Source: Pseudomonas sp. Seg1
GTDB lineage: Bacteria; Pseudomonadota; Gammaproteobacteria; Pseudomonadales; Pseudomonadaceae
Direction of reading: 5' to 3'
DNA length: 64,000 nucleotides
Assembly (NCBI RefSeq): GCF_018326005.1
Contig: NZ_AP021903.1
Coordinates: 2,947,501-3,011,500 of the forward strand
The position numbers and the translations under genes are program-made. Shown here in pieces: positions 29,282 through 38,792 of this stretch (position 1 is its first letter; every line of letters starts with the position of its first letter). The notes below the pieces were generated by a model, which saw only the letters and a list, made by a program, of their open reading frames with translations, was not told the DNA's origin and made no database searches.

Positions 29282-31402
29282 TCACTGAGTGCCTTTCAAC
29301 GGATTGCCGAAACGCTTGAGGTACATTTCGCCAAGCTTATAAGAGGCATAGTCGGTTACGTGACCAATGTCACGATAGACCGGCAATCCGTCGATGGTTG
29401 TTACACAAGTGCCGTCCTCGCATTGCACTCCTTTCGGGTCAATCAGGATCAACGTGGGATATTCAGCCTGCAGATCGCTGAACAACTTCGCCAATACCGG
29501 GTCTTCACTGCCCGACCATGTCGACGAGGCGCAAAGACTGCTTTGTTCGTCACTGCCCATCCAGCCCCGCAACTTCACCTGTCTCAACAGGCATTCATTG
29601 ATACCCGCCGGCATTGGCAGCGTGTTCATCAGGAAGATGGGAGTGGCGCCCGACGCTACGATGATATCCAGGGCATCGCGGATTGCTGCGCCAAGGCGTT
29701 GTTGGGATAGTTCCAGGCTGCGCGGATCATCCACTTCAGTGACGATATCCGCGCTGAGATAGGCCTCCCAGAATTGACCAATGATTACATACTGAAAATG
29801 GCTCTTCGTGATGAGGTCGTAGTAGCGCTGTGTGGCGTCGTGGCATTTTTGATACAGCCCGTTTTTATATTTTTTCGAGTCGTAGAGATAGACCTTGGGC
29901 AACGCCAGACATGCCGGATAACCCTGTGAGAGCACCGAAAGGTTGGCGTCTTTGGCCAGCGTTTCAACAAACCCCCAGTAGTGGTTCGAAAATGAATCGC
30001 CCAAAAGAAAGGCTTTTGCGGTTGGCTGCACAGCGCCCATTACACAGCCTGGATCAGCTTCATCACTCACACCCAGGCATTTCTCCCGGTGGGCGGGTAC
30101 AGAAGCTTTCAAACCACTGAAGACGTAACTCGAATCCTCGCCAAAACGCTCAGGCCACCCATCGTGCTTCTTGGCGTTAGAGTGAAGTAGCGACAGTCCG
30201 AGCGCGGGCAGAATCATCAGCAGCACCAGGGTTTTGGTGAAGCCGGTCCTTGCCTTGCGAAATCTGTTTTCGATCAATACGAAGCAACCCCAGGCAGCCA
30301 CAAAAGTGACAGCGAAGTAGACGACCTTCACCATCGGGGTGAGGGGTATGCCCATGTAACTGATGACGGCGAGGATCGGCCAATGCCACAAATACAAGGA
30401 GTAGGAGAGAGTGCCGACAAATACCAACGGTTTCAGCGCCAATAGTCTTGAGGTGATGCTGGCATCGCCTATCCCGCGAAAAAGCAGGGCAGCAGTGGCG
30501 ATACACACCGCGATGGCGTAGTAGTTCGGAAAACCGGCGAGGATATTTTCGCGAGTGGCGCAGTAGGCAATCGTGGCCAGCGACAACAGGCAAATCAGAG
30601 AGGCGCTCAGGCGATCAAGTTTGAACTTGTCCGTACTGAAGATGACGGCGCAGGAGCCGATCATCAATTCGAAAACTCGAGCGGCGAAGAAGTAGTAATT
30701 TTTATCGGCAAGCGTTTCCGACAGATATGACGCGAGTGCGATGGCAGCCACGGTCAGGCCGAGGACGCTCGCCTTGAAAGCCTGTTTCGCCACATGGCGA
30801 TGGAGCAACCATAGACCCAGCGGCAGGACCAGATACCACTGCCATTCGATTGCCAGCGACCAGGTGTGCAGCAGAGGCAAGTTCGCCGCATCGGGCGTGG
30901 CGTACCCGGATGTCGCATTGGCAAAGTACTGGTTTGAGAGAAGTAAAGACGTGTACTTGGCACTTTTCAGAAAGTCGACATAGTCATCGGGCAAGTACAG
31001 CAACGTTGTGATGATCAGCGTTGCTATCAACAACGCAATTATCGCCGGTTGTAATCGCCAGATACGTCGGGTGTAAAACCCGGTGAAGCTGAACGTGCCG
31101 TTATCCAGCGATTTCATGATGATCGAGGTCGTCAGATACCCCGAGATGACAAAGAAAATATCGACGCCAATAAAACCGGAAGGGAATAACGAAAAACCAC
31201 CGTGAAAAATCAACACCAGCAGAACGGCAATTGCCCGAAGTCCGTCAACATCCGCGCGGTATTCAATGGCAGGTGCGCCATATCCGCGAGCCGGAATCGC
31301 AGTGGCTAAAGGGTGTTGGCCCAAGCCCTTTTTATCGCCGAGTATGTTGAACCACATCGCGCGCAAAGGCTTCCACGCGAACTCCAAAGTGCGACTGAGC
31401 AT
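29282..31402 (-). CDS. OafA/YrhL-type acyltransferase with C-terminal SGNH domain
   Basis: A 706-residue membrane O-acyltransferase. The acyltransferase-3 part (about 45-390) has ten or so helices with the catalytic-type RADVDGLRAIAVLLVLIFH, GFIGVDIFFVISGYL and LHTWSLAIEWQWYLVLP. The periplasmic C-terminal part (about 430-700) is an SGNH esterase-like domain: LLGDSFSNHYWGF (block I) and DIGHVTDYASY (block V). Such proteins acetylate O-antigen or other surface glycans. AAGGATAG precedes the ATG. No glycan-synthesis genes lie beside it, so the target is unknown. Confidence 0.92.
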   Translation of the reverse strand: MLSRTLEFAWKPLRAMWFNILGDKKGLGQHPLATAIPARGYGAPAIEYRADVDGLRAIAVLLVLIFHGGFSLFPSGFIGVDIFFVISGYLTTSIIMKSLDNGTFSFTGFYTRRIWRLQPAIIALLIATLIITTLLYLPDDYVDFLKSAKYTSLLLSNQYFANATSGYATPDAANLPLLHTWSLAIEWQWYLVLPLGLWLLHRHVAKQAFKASVLGLTVAAIALASYLSETLADKNYYFFAARVFELMIGSCAVIFSTDKFKLDRLSASLICLLSLATIAYCATRENILAGFPNYYAIAVCIATAALLFRGIGDASITSRLLALKPLVFVGTLSYSLYLWHWPILAVISYMGIPLTPMVKVVYFAVTFVAAWGCFVLIENRFRKARTGFTKTLVLLMILPALGLSLLHSNAKKHDGWPERFGEDSSYVFSGLKASVPAHREKCLGVSDEADPGCVMGAVQPTAKAFLLGDSFSNHYWGFVETLAKDANLSVLSQGYPACLALPKVYLYDSKKYKNGLYQKCHDATQRYYDLITKSHFQYVIIGQFWEAYLSADIVTEVDDPRSLELSQQRLGAAIRDALDIIVASGATPIFLMNTLPMPAGINECLLRQVKLRGWMGSDEQSSLCASSTWSGSEDPVLAKLFSDLQAEYPTLILIDPKGVQCEDGTCVTTIDGLPVYRDIGHVTDYASYKLGEMYLKRFGNPLKGTQ

Positions 31403-31563
31403 TTATCTATCCTTGGCCTTGATCGAGTGTTCAACCGGTGGCTCGCGGCTGATCGCACTCTTGTCCATTCAAGCGGCTGATTACAGGGGCTGAAGCAATA
31501 TCGCCAGACTTCTTCCATTCGAGGCCCTCTAATCCGCAAGAGGGCTGTGCGCAGGAGGAAACA

Positions 31564-32577
31564 TCAGGCCAGATGGGGTTTGCGACCCGACACAAAATGG
31601 CTTACATCGTTGAAGCCTGGCGTCGAGGCATGCCCCGGCGTGACCAGCGAATCAATAAACGCCTCATCCTCCGCCGTGATCTTCACAGCCTGCGCCTTGG
31701 TATACGCATCCCACTGCGCCTCGGTGCGCGGCCCGACAATCGCCGAAGTCACGGCGCTGTTGTTCAGCACCCAGGCAATCGCAAACTCGACAATGCCAAC
31801 GCCTCGTCCCTCGGTGTATTGCTGGATCTGCTGGGCAATGCGCAGCGATTCTACGCGCCATTCGGTTTCCAGAATGCGCTTGTCCTGACGCCCGGCGCGG
31901 CTGTTGGCATCCGGTGTCACGTCCGGTGCGTATTTGCCACTCAGCACGCCACGGGCCAGCGGGCTGTAAGGCACGACGCCCAGGCCATAAGTCTGCGCAG
32001 CGGTAATCTGCTCGGTTTCGGCCTGACGGTTGACGATGTTGTACAGCGGCTGGCTGATCACCGGGCGATCGACACCCAGTTGGTCGGCAATACGAATCAC
32101 CTCGGCAATCCGCCAACCGCGGTAGTTCGACAGTCCCCAATAACGAATCTTGCCCTGACGGATCAGGTCACCGATCGCCGACACCGTGACTTCCAGCGGC
32201 GTGTTGTGGTCTTCGCGGTGCAGGTAATAGATGTCGAGATAGTCGGTGCCCAAACGGGTCAGACTGGCATCGAGGCCATTGAAGATGTGTTTACGGCTCA
32301 AACCGCTGCGGTTCGGCACACCGTCCACCGGGCCGAAACCGACCTTGGTCGCCAGCACCCATTCATGACGATTACCGGCAATCGCTTCGCCGACGATCTC
32401 TTCAGAGCGGCCATTGGTGTAGACGTCGGCGGTGTCGATGAAGTTGATGCCTTGATCCCAGGCCTTGTCGATGATGCGCAGCGATTCCTCGGTGCTGGTC
32501 TGTTCGCCAAACATCATCGTGCCGAGTGTCAGGGTGGACACCTGCAACCCTGAGTGACCCAGTGTGCGATAGCTCAT
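31564..32577 (-). CDS. Aldo/keto reductase
   Basis: A 337-residue TIM-barrel NADPH reductase. The catalytic tetrad is visible: Asp in FIDTADVYTNG (with Tyr), Lys in LATKVGFG and His in YYLHREDHNTP; VVPYSPLARGVLSGKY and the NADPH-binding VTSAIVGPRTEAQ are typical. Start at 32577 because AAAGGAT lies upstream and family proteins begin MSYRTLGHSGL. It lies 67 bases downstream of a LysR-type gene in the same direction, so the regulator may control it or share its transcript. Substrate unknown. Confidence 0.9.
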   Translation of the reverse strand: MSYRTLGHSGLQVSTLTLGTMMFGEQTSTEESLRIIDKAWDQGINFIDTADVYTNGRSEEIVGEAIAGNRHEWVLATKVGFGPVDGVPNRSGLSRKHIFNGLDASLTRLGTDYLDIYYLHREDHNTPLEVTVSAIGDLIRQGKIRYWGLSNYRGWRIAEVIRIADQLGVDRPVISQPLYNIVNRQAETEQITAAQTYGLGVVPYSPLARGVLSGKYAPDVTPDANSRAGRQDKRILETEWRVESLRIAQQIQQYTEGRGVGIVEFAIAWVLNNSAVTSAIVGPRTEAQWDAYTKAQAVKITAEDEAFIDSLVTPGHASTPGFNDVSHFVSGRKPHLA

Positions 32578-32644
32578 GCCGAAATCCTTTTGCCTGTGGG
32601 AAACCCTGATCAAATACCAGAAGCGTGCGACGTGGCAAAGTGAA

Positions 32645-33544
32645 TTATCGGCTCAACGCCTGGCAGCGCTCCTGCAAAAACGCCTGCAACACCTTGACCC
32701 GCTCCGACACTTGCACCCGATGCGGGCAAAACAGGTTGAACGGCGCGTGCTCACCTCGCCAGTCATCAAACAGTGTCACCAGGCGTCCGGCGCGCACGTC
32801 TTCGGCAACGTCGAGCCAGGCCTTGTAGGCGATGCCATGGCCGGCCAACGCCCAGCGGCGGGCCACTTCGCCGTCGTCGCTGAGGTAGTCGCCGTGGACT
32901 TCGACTTCCAGCACCTCATCCGCACGAATGAACTGCCAGGTGTTGTATGGCCGACCATTGCGCAGATAGAGCAGGGCGCTGTGTTCGCACAATTCGGCGG
33001 GGTGTCGGGGGGTGCCATGCCGTGCCAGATAGTCTGCACTGGCGCAGGCCACGCGGCGGTGTTGCGGCAGAATCGGTAATGCCACCAGCGTCGAATCGCT
33101 CGGCACTCCGAAGCGCAGTGCCACGTCCACGGTCTCGCGAAACAGATCGGAATGGCGGTCGTTGAGCAGCAATTGCAATTGGATGTTCGGGTGTTCGCGC
33201 TTGAACTCGTCCAGCCACGGCAGCAATACATTGCGTCCGAAATCCGACGGTGCCGCCAGTTGTAGCACGCCGCTAAGGCCTTCGGTCTGCTGCTTGAGCG
33301 CCTGTTCGCCATCGGCCAGTGTGGCCAGCGCCAAGCGCACGCTTTCCAGATAGCGCCGACCTTCTTCGGTCAACCGCATGCTGCGGGTGGAGCGGGCGAG
33401 CAGGCGGATACCGAGTCGGGTTTCCAGACGCTTCAAGGCAATGCTGGCGGCGGCCGGCGTCAGTTCCAGGGCGCGGGCAGCGGCGGAAATGCTCCCGGAG
33501 TCGGCCACGCGGACGAAGATCTCCAGATCGAGAATCGAGCTCAT
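32645..33544 (-). CDS. LysR-type transcriptional regulator
   Basis: A 299-residue regulator. Residues 1-60 form the winged helix-turn-helix (LEIFVRVADSGSISAAARALELTPAAASIALKRLE typical of the class, read across 6-40), followed by a linker helix and a two-lobed effector domain from about 90. AAAGGATTTTTACCA precedes the ATG. Divergent from the VOC gene (99-bp gap) and upstream of the aldo/keto reductase; regulators of this class usually control a divergent neighbour, so either is a candidate target. Effector unknown. Confidence 0.9.
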   Translation of the reverse strand: MSSILDLEIFVRVADSGSISAAARALELTPAAASIALKRLETRLGIRLLARSTRSMRLTEEGRRYLESVRLALATLADGEQALKQQTEGLSGVLQLAAPSDFGRNVLLPWLDEFKREHPNIQLQLLLNDRHSDLFRETVDVALRFGVPSDSTLVALPILPQHRRVACASADYLARHGTPRHPAELCEHSALLYLRNGRPYNTWQFIRADEVLEVEVHGDYLSDDGEVARRWALAGHGIAYKAWLDVAEDVRAGRLVTLFDDWRGEHAPFNLFCPHRVQVSERVKVLQAFLQERCQALSR

Positions 33545-33642
33545 TGGTAAAAATCCTTTAAAGATCTTTGCGTTTTAGCGGGATTTTTCCGTGATTGGCA
33601 AGGGTAGACACTGCAATCAATGAATTACCACGGGAGACACGC

Positions 33643-34005
33643 ATGACCTGGACATTCGATCATCTGGCGTTCAACACCGCTGACGGCCAGAGTTTGCAGG
33701 ACAATTTCGCGGCGTTGCTCGGGCTCACACCGGGGCGTCGGCCGCCGTTTCCGTTTCCCGGACGCTGGCTGTATCAGGATGCACACGCGCTGGTGCATGT
33801 GATCGAGCAGCCGCTGCCGGAAAACACTGAATTGAGCCACATTGCTTTTCGTACCGATGAGTTGGCCGAAACAGTGTTGCGGCGGGTGCGCGAAAGTGGT
33901 TTGCCGTACCAGTTGGCACAGGTGCCGGGTGAGGGGATCGCGCAGATTTTCGTGCAAATGCCGGGTGGTCTGGTGATTGAACTGGATGCCAAAGCACAGC
34001 CCTAA
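33643..34005 (+). CDS. VOC-fold (glyoxalase/bleomycin-resistance-like) protein
   Basis: A 120-residue single VOC domain built from two beta-alpha-beta-beta-beta units. Metal-ligand candidates are His8 (FDHLAFNT), His in LSHIAFRTDEL and Glu in GGLVIELDA. GGGAG precedes the ATG at 33643. It is divergent from the LysR gene. The reaction is not predictable from sequence; enzymes and binding proteins both use this fold. Confidence 0.8.
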   Translation: MTWTFDHLAFNTADGQSLQDNFAALLGLTPGRRPPFPFPGRWLYQDAHALVHVIEQPLPENTELSHIAFRTDELAETVLRRVRESGLPYQLAQVPGEGIAQIFVQMPGGLVIELDAKAQP

Positions 34006-34185
34006 CCCTAACCCTCTCCCAGAGGGAGAGGGGACTGACCGAGGTGTTTGAGCGAGGTACGCCGACGTGCAATACCGAGTTGAACGCAGGTGCTGAAAAG
34101 CCCGCAGATCGGCTCCCTTTCCCCCTCGCCCCCTTGGGGGCGGTCCGACGTTTCGGGAGGGCTGGGGTGAGGGGGAAAAGATCCT
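34006..34185. repeat. Pair of GC-rich intergenic palindromes
   Basis: ACCCTCTCCC-AGA-GGGAGAGGGG (34013-34034) forms one hairpin just after the VOC stop and probably ends its transcript. A second imperfect palindrome of CCCCCTC/GAGGGGG with CCCCCTTGGGGGC spans about 34118-34182. Both belong to a repeat type often found in Pseudomonas spacers and differ from the REP types elsewhere in this window. Confidence 0.6.
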
Positions 34186-34219
34186 CAGAACACCACAAAA
34201 AACCAAGCCGAAACCCCAA

Positions 34220-34245
34220 TAAAAAACGGCCCTGAAAAGGGCCGC
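34220..34245 (-). terminator. Terminator of the MFS transporter gene
   Basis: Minus strand CGGCCC-TTTTCA-GGGCCG followed by TTTTTTA, 17 bases after the MFS stop. Confidence 0.85.
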
Positions 34246-34261
34246 TCTTCCTTGCATCAAC

Positions 34262-35572
34262 TCAAGCCCGCAATGTCCGCGTCATGCGCAACGCCAGCAA
34301 GCTGCCGCCGACAATCACCCCGGCCAGCAGGTACAACGCCGCATCGGTCGAACCGGTGCTGTCCTTGACCCAACCCACCAGGTACGGGCTAAGGAACCCG
34401 GCCATCTGCCCCATCGAGTTGATCAGCGCCAGACCACCGGCGGCAGCGCCTGCACTCAACATGGCGGTCGGCACTGGCCAGAACATCGGCAGACCGGTCA
34501 GCGCCCCCATGGTTGCAAGGGTCAGACCGAGAATGGCAATCGCCGGATTGGCCGCGAAATTCACCGCGATGATCAGGCCGATCGCGCCCATCAGCATCGG
34601 CACCACCAGATGCCAGCGCCGCTCTTTGCGCAGGTCCGCCGAGCGCCCGACCAGCAGCATGAACACCGCTGCCAGCAGATACGGAATGGCGCTCAACCAG
34701 CCGATCACCAGGTTGTCGCTGAAGCCGAGGCTCTTGATGATCGACGGCAGCCAGAAATTGATCGCGTACACGCCACTCTGGATGCAGAAATAAATCAGGC
34801 CAAACGCCCAGATCGCCGGGTTCTTGAACACAGCAATCAGCGAGTCGGAGGTGGTTTTCGGCTTGTTCGCCAAGTCTTCGGCCTGATCGGCCTCCAGTAC
34901 CGCGCGCTCATGCGTGGTCAGCCATTTGGCATTGGCGAAGTTGTCGCTGAGCAGGAAATACGCCAGTGCGCCCAAGACAACGGTCGGAATACCTTGCAGC
35001 AGAAACATCCATTGCCAGCCGGCGAGGCCGCCCTGGCCCGCAGCGAAGTGATTGAGAATCCACCCGGAAAACGGGCTGCCGAGCAAACCCGAGACCGGGA
35101 TCGCCGACATGAACAGCGCCATGATCCGGCCACGGCGGAACGTCGGGAACCACTGCGAGAGATAGAGCACGACGCCCGGGAAGAACCCGGCTTCGGCCGC
35201 ACCGGTGAACAGGCGCAGGGTGTAGAACTCGGTCGGCGTGGTGACGAACAACAGGCAGGTCGACAGCGTGCCCCAAGTGATCATCATTACGGCAATCCAG
35301 CGCCGTGGACCGAACTTGGTCAACGCCAGGTTGCTCGGTACGCCGCACAGCACGTAGCCGATGAAGAAAATACCGGCCCCGAGGCCGTAGACGGTTTCGC
35401 TGAATTTCAGCGCATCAAGCATCTGCAGTTTGGCGAATCCAACGTTGACCCGGTCGAGGTAGTTGAACAGGTAGCAGATGAAGATGAAGGGGATTAAACG
35501 CAGGGTGATGCGTTTATAAACGGCGTTTTTATCGTCTTCGATGGTCTGGGTAGCTGCGGCGCTCAGCGACAT
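34262..35572 (-). CDS. MFS transporter, anion:cation symporter type (sugar diacid/glycerate-like)
   Basis: A 436-residue transporter with twelve predicted helices and the family motif in YLDRVNVGFAKLQM and GRIMALFMSAIPVSG. It resembles the phthalate/glucarate/galactarate (ACS) branch. The start at 35572 (MSLSAAATQ) has GAGAG upstream; the open frame continues to 36736 only as antisense to the cdaR-like gene. Divergent from that gene and near a glycerate kinase gene, so uptake of a sugar diacid or glycerate is inferred. Confidence 0.85.
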   Translation of the reverse strand: MSLSAAATQTIEDDKNAVYKRITLRLIPFIFICYLFNYLDRVNVGFAKLQMLDALKFSETVYGLGAGIFFIGYVLCGVPSNLALTKFGPRRWIAVMMITWGTLSTCLLFVTTPTEFYTLRLFTGAAEAGFFPGVVLYLSQWFPTFRRGRIMALFMSAIPVSGLLGSPFSGWILNHFAAGQGGLAGWQWMFLLQGIPTVVLGALAYFLLSDNFANAKWLTTHERAVLEADQAEDLANKPKTTSDSLIAVFKNPAIWAFGLIYFCIQSGVYAINFWLPSIIKSLGFSDNLVIGWLSAIPYLLAAVFMLLVGRSADLRKERRWHLVVPMLMGAIGLIIAVNFAANPAIAILGLTLATMGALTGLPMFWPVPTAMLSAGAAAGGLALINSMGQMAGFLSPYLVGWVKDSTGSTDAALYLLAGVIVGGSLLALRMTRTLRA

Positions 35573-35743
35573 AGCGGCTCTCTCTTTATTATGATTTTTT
35601 GCGATGCAAAGGGTAACGTTGATCGCCCTGAGAGTCTCGGCCACCTTTGGCCGGATTGTCTTTGTGCCTGAGCACAGGGTTTTGCGCCAAGCCCTGTGCG
35701 GGTGAACAACCGTCCGTGCCTGTCTATAAGGATTTTCTCCGTT

Positions 35744-36862
35744 ATGTTCGAACTCGATCACGACCTCGCGCAGGACATCGTCGACCGGGCCATGGCCATT
35801 TTGCCGTACAACGTCAACGTCATGGACAGCCAGGGGCTGATCCTCGGCAGCGGCGAACCGGAGCGCATCAACACTCGCCACGAAGGCGCGCAACTGGTGC
35901 TGGCCAACGGTCGGGTCGTGGAGATCGACGGGCCGACCGCCCAGCACCTGAAAGGCGTGCAGCCCGGGATCAACCTGCCGCTGCTGCTCGATCAGCGCTT
36001 GATCGGCGTACTCGGTATTACCGGCGAGCCGGAACAACTGCGCACTTACGCCGAACTGGTGCGGATGACGGCGGAGATGTTGGTCGGCCAGCGCAATCAG
36101 CAAGCCGAACAGCAGTGGCGACGGCAGCGTTGCGATGATTTGCTGGCGTTGCTGTTGAGTGAAGCGGGGGACTCGCCACGTTTGCTCGATGAAGCGCAGC
36201 AACTCGGGCTCAAACCGCAAATGACCCGAGTGCTGTATCTGTTCGAATTGGGGCCAGAACACGGGCCAGGGCAAACCGTCGATGCCCTGAGTGCCTGGCT
36301 GACGTCGCGCTTCCCGGACAGTTGGTGCGTGACGTCGGCGAAGTCGTCGTTGTTGTGGTGCCGGCCGGCGAGTCTGACCATCGAACATGATCGGTTGCTG
36401 GAAAAGCTCGACGCCTTGGGCTGGAACATTCTGCGCATCGCCGTGGGCGGGCAAGCGGATGGGCTGGCCGGGTTGCGTCGGTGTTATAGGCGCGTGGCGG
36501 ATTTGCTCGCCTATGGCCGCGAAGTGTTGCCGCACTCGCGTTTGCTGATCCTCAATCGATACCGATTGCCCGTAATGTTGTGGCGTCATCGCAACGATGA
36601 TGCGCTGGACGAATTGCTCAAACCCCTGCGCAAAGTGATCGCCAAGGATGGCAACGGCCAATTGCTGGCGACGCTGCGCAGTTGGTGTGACCACGATGGA
36701 CAGAGTCAGGCGTGTGCCGATGCGCTGGGGATTCACCGCAACAGCCTGCGTTACCGGATGGAGCGGATTGCCGAGATCAGCGGGGTTGATCCGTTACGGC
36801 TGGAGGGGATGTTGGCCCTCTACCTTGGCGTGCAACTGCTACCGCAGACTGACCCGAATTAA
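35744..36862 (+). CDS. CdaR-family sugar diacid utilisation regulator
   Basis: A 372-residue regulator. The N-terminal sugar-diacid recognition domain (ELDHDLAQDIVDRAMAILPYNVNVMD) is followed by a middle GAF-like part and a C-terminal PucR/CdaR helix-turn-helix (ADALGIHRNSLRYRMERIAEISG). AAGGA lies upstream of the ATG at 35744. CdaR activates glucarate, galactarate and glycerate genes in E. coli; here the MFS gene and glycerate kinase gene are the likely targets. The final 100 bases are duplicated downstream in a 195-bp tandem repeat. Confidence 0.9.
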   Translation: MFELDHDLAQDIVDRAMAILPYNVNVMDSQGLILGSGEPERINTRHEGAQLVLANGRVVEIDGPTAQHLKGVQPGINLPLLLDQRLIGVLGITGEPEQLRTYAELVRMTAEMLVGQRNQQAEQQWRRQRCDDLLALLLSEAGDSPRLLDEAQQLGLKPQMTRVLYLFELGPEHGPGQTVDALSAWLTSRFPDSWCVTSAKSSLLWCRPASLTIEHDRLLEKLDALGWNILRIAVGGQADGLAGLRRCYRRVADLLAYGREVLPHSRLLILNRYRLPVMLWRHRNDDALDELLKPLRKVIAKDGNGQLLATLRSWCDHDGQSQACADALGIHRNSLRYRMERIAEISGVDPLRLEGMLALYLGVQLLPQTDPN

Positions 36863-37154
36863 GCGGGTGATGTCACTGACGCCATCGCCGGCAAGCCAGC
36901 TCCCACAGGGGTTTATGTGTTGCCCTCGATGCTGGGCACGCCTTTGAACCTGTGGGAGCGGATTGCCGAGATCAGCGGGGTTGATCCGTTACGGCTGGAG
37001 GGGATGTTGGCCCTTTATCTTGGTGTGCAACTGCTACCGCAGACTGATCCGAATTAAGCGGGTGATGTCACTGACGCCATCGCCGGCAAGCCAGCTCCCA
37101 CAGGGGTTTATGTGTTGCCCTCGATGCTGGGCACGCCTTTGAACCTGTGGGAGC
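36760..37154 (+). repeat. 195-bp tandem duplication of the cdaR-like 3' end plus half a REP element
   Basis: Unit 1 starts at 36760 and unit 2 at 36955, each ending in a shared GGAGC. Unit 2 repeats the last 34 codons of the gene in an open frame ending with the same TAA, then 98 bases of spacer and REP. The spacer parts are identical; the coding parts differ at four places, all synonymous C to T third positions. Confidence 0.92.
36956..37057 (+). pseudogene. Duplicated C-terminal fragment of the cdaR-like gene
   Basis: An open 33-codon stretch (ERIAEISGVDPLRLEG onward) identical in protein to the end of the intact regulator, including its stop. It lacks a start codon and ribosome site, so it is a non-expressed remnant of the tandem duplication. 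Confidence 0.85.
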
Positions 37155-37172
37155 TGGCTTGCCAGCGATGAG
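37076..37172. repeat. REP doublet, GTGGGAGCTGGCTTGCC type
   Basis: GCAAGCCAGCTCCCACAGG and its inverse CCTGTGGGAGCTGGCTTGC frame a 45-base centre. The left arm also occurs at 36891-36910 in the first copy of the tandem duplication, where the right arm is cut by the junction. Confidence 0.88.
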
Positions 37173-37305
37173 GCCGGGACATTCGCCATCCATTTCAGGT
37201 TTTTTGTAGAAATGAACAATAAACCCCCGCGCCATTTGTGCAGCGGACAGGCGTCAATGCGCATGCCGACTGGCAGCATGAGGGCATTCGAACAGGAGAA
37301 TTCGC

Positions 37306-38448
37306 ATGAAAATCGTCATCGCCCCCGATTCATTCAAGGACAGCCTGAGTGCCCAAGGCGTTGCCGAGGCCATTGCGCTGGGCCTGGCGCAAGTCTGGCC
37401 GCACGCCACACTGGTCAAATGCCCAATGGCCGATGGCGGGGAAGGCACCGTCGAATCGATTCTCGCCGCGTGTGAAGGCGAACTGCGCCGCACCCGCGTG
37501 CGCGGCCCGTTGGGCGTACCGGTTGACGCCGCATGGGGCTGGTTGCCGCACAACCACACGGCAATCATCGAAATGGCCGAGGCCAGCGGTCTGCAATTGG
37601 TGCCGCTGGGTCAGCGCGATGCGTGCATCAGCAGCACCTTCGGCACCGGCGAACTGATTCGTGCGGCGCTGGATGCCGGTGCGCAGCGGGTGATTCTGGC
37701 GATTGGCGGCAGCGCAACCAACGATGGCGGCGCCGGGGCGATGCAGGCACTGGGGGTGAAATTGCTCGACGCTCAAGGGCAAGCGCTGGTGCCGGGTGGT
37801 TTGGCATTGGCGCAATTGGCGCGACTGGATCTGGGCGAGCTGGACCCACGCCTGGCGCAGGTGCGTTTCGACATCGCCGCCGACGTCAACAATCCGCTGT
37901 GCGGACCCCACGGTGCTTCGGCGATTTTCGGCCCGCAGAAAGGGGCGTCGCCCGTGCAGGTCCAACAACTCGATCAGGCCCTCGGCCACTTCGCCGAGCT
38001 GTGCGCGCAAGCGTTGGACAAAGACGTGCGCGATGAGCCGGGCAGCGGCGCGGCAGGTGGTTTGGGTTTCGCGGCCAAGGCGTTTCTTGGCGCGCAGTTT
38101 CAGGCCGGTGTCGAAGTGGTTGCCGAGCTGGTCGGATTGGCTGAGGCGGTCAACGGCGCAGATCTGGTGATCACGGGCGAAGGGCGCTTCGATGCCCAGA
38201 CCTTGCGCGGTAAAACCCCGTTCGGCGTCGCGCGGATTGCCAAGCAGGCGCAGGTTCCAGTGATCGTGATCGCCGGGACCCTGGGGGAGGGCTATCAGGA
38301 ACTCTACGCGCACGGCATCGATGCCGCATTCGCCGTGACCAGCGGTCCGATGACACTGGAAAAGGCTTGCGCCGAAGCGCCACGCTTGCTGCGCGAACGC
38401 GCCACCGACATCGCCCGCGTCTGGCAGCTGGCCAGACACCCGTCCTGA
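37306..38448 (+). CDS. Glycerate 2-kinase (GarK/GlxK family)
   Basis: A 380-residue kinase phosphorylating D-glycerate to 2-phosphoglycerate. The family start MKIVIAPDSFKDSLSA, the CPMADGGEGTVES segment, AIGGSATNDGGAGAMQALG and GEGRFDAQTLRGKTP are clear. ACAGGAGA precedes the ATG. It follows the cdaR-like regulator in the same direction after a repeat-rich gap of 443 bp, and fits the last step of sugar-diacid breakdown (tartronate semialdehyde to glycerate to 2-phosphoglycerate). Confidence 0.94.
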   Translation: MKIVIAPDSFKDSLSAQGVAEAIALGLAQVWPHATLVKCPMADGGEGTVESILAACEGELRRTRVRGPLGVPVDAAWGWLPHNHTAIIEMAEASGLQLVPLGQRDACISSTFGTGELIRAALDAGAQRVILAIGGSATNDGGAGAMQALGVKLLDAQGQALVPGGLALAQLARLDLGELDPRLAQVRFDIAADVNNPLCGPHGASAIFGPQKGASPVQVQQLDQALGHFAELCAQALDKDVRDEPGSGAAGGLGFAAKAFLGAQFQAGVEVVAELVGLAEAVNGADLVITGEGRFDAQTLRGKTPFGVARIAKQAQVPVIVIAGTLGEGYQELYAHGIDAAFAVTSGPMTLEKACAEAPRLLRERATDIARVWQLARHPS

Positions 38449-38464
38449 ACGGCACCGAGAACCT

Positions 38465-38585
38465 TGTGGCGAGGGGATTTATCCCCGATCGGCTGCGCAG
38501 CAGTCGCCAATCCTGTATGCGAAGTGCCTGAAGGATTGTAAGGGGCCGCTTCGCAGCCCAACGGGGATAAATCCCCTCGCCACAG
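38465..38585. repeat. REP doublet, GGCGAGGGGATTTATCCCC type
   Basis: TGTGGCGAGGGGATTTATCC at 38465 and its inverse ending at 38585 enclose about 80 bases that themselves contain an inverted repeat (GGCTGCGCAGCAGTCGCC / GCCGCTTCGCAGCCC). It may also end the glycerate kinase transcript. Confidence 0.85.
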
Positions 38586-38792
38586 GAGCCGGAGAAGCTT
38601 CAAGATGTTTCATTGTCGTAACACCCTGAAAAATATTTGCTCTTGACCCACAATCTTCCTAAAGCCTGGCCGATACAGCTATCAGGCGCGCACAAAACTC
38701 CCTAATAACAGTGACGCCGGACCGAAGCCCGCCCCACGGGTCAGTGATCACGGCATGGATGCTCGTAGTTTCTATCTTCCGAGAGTCCAACT

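Noticed and set aside
34262..36736. An 824-codon MFS protein
   Set aside because: The first 388 codons are antisense to the cdaR-like gene. The transporter starts at 35572, where family sequence begins.
36097..36862. Premature truncation of the cdaR-like gene by the tandem repeat
   Set aside because: The gene is complete to its own stop at 36862; the extra copy lies downstream of it.
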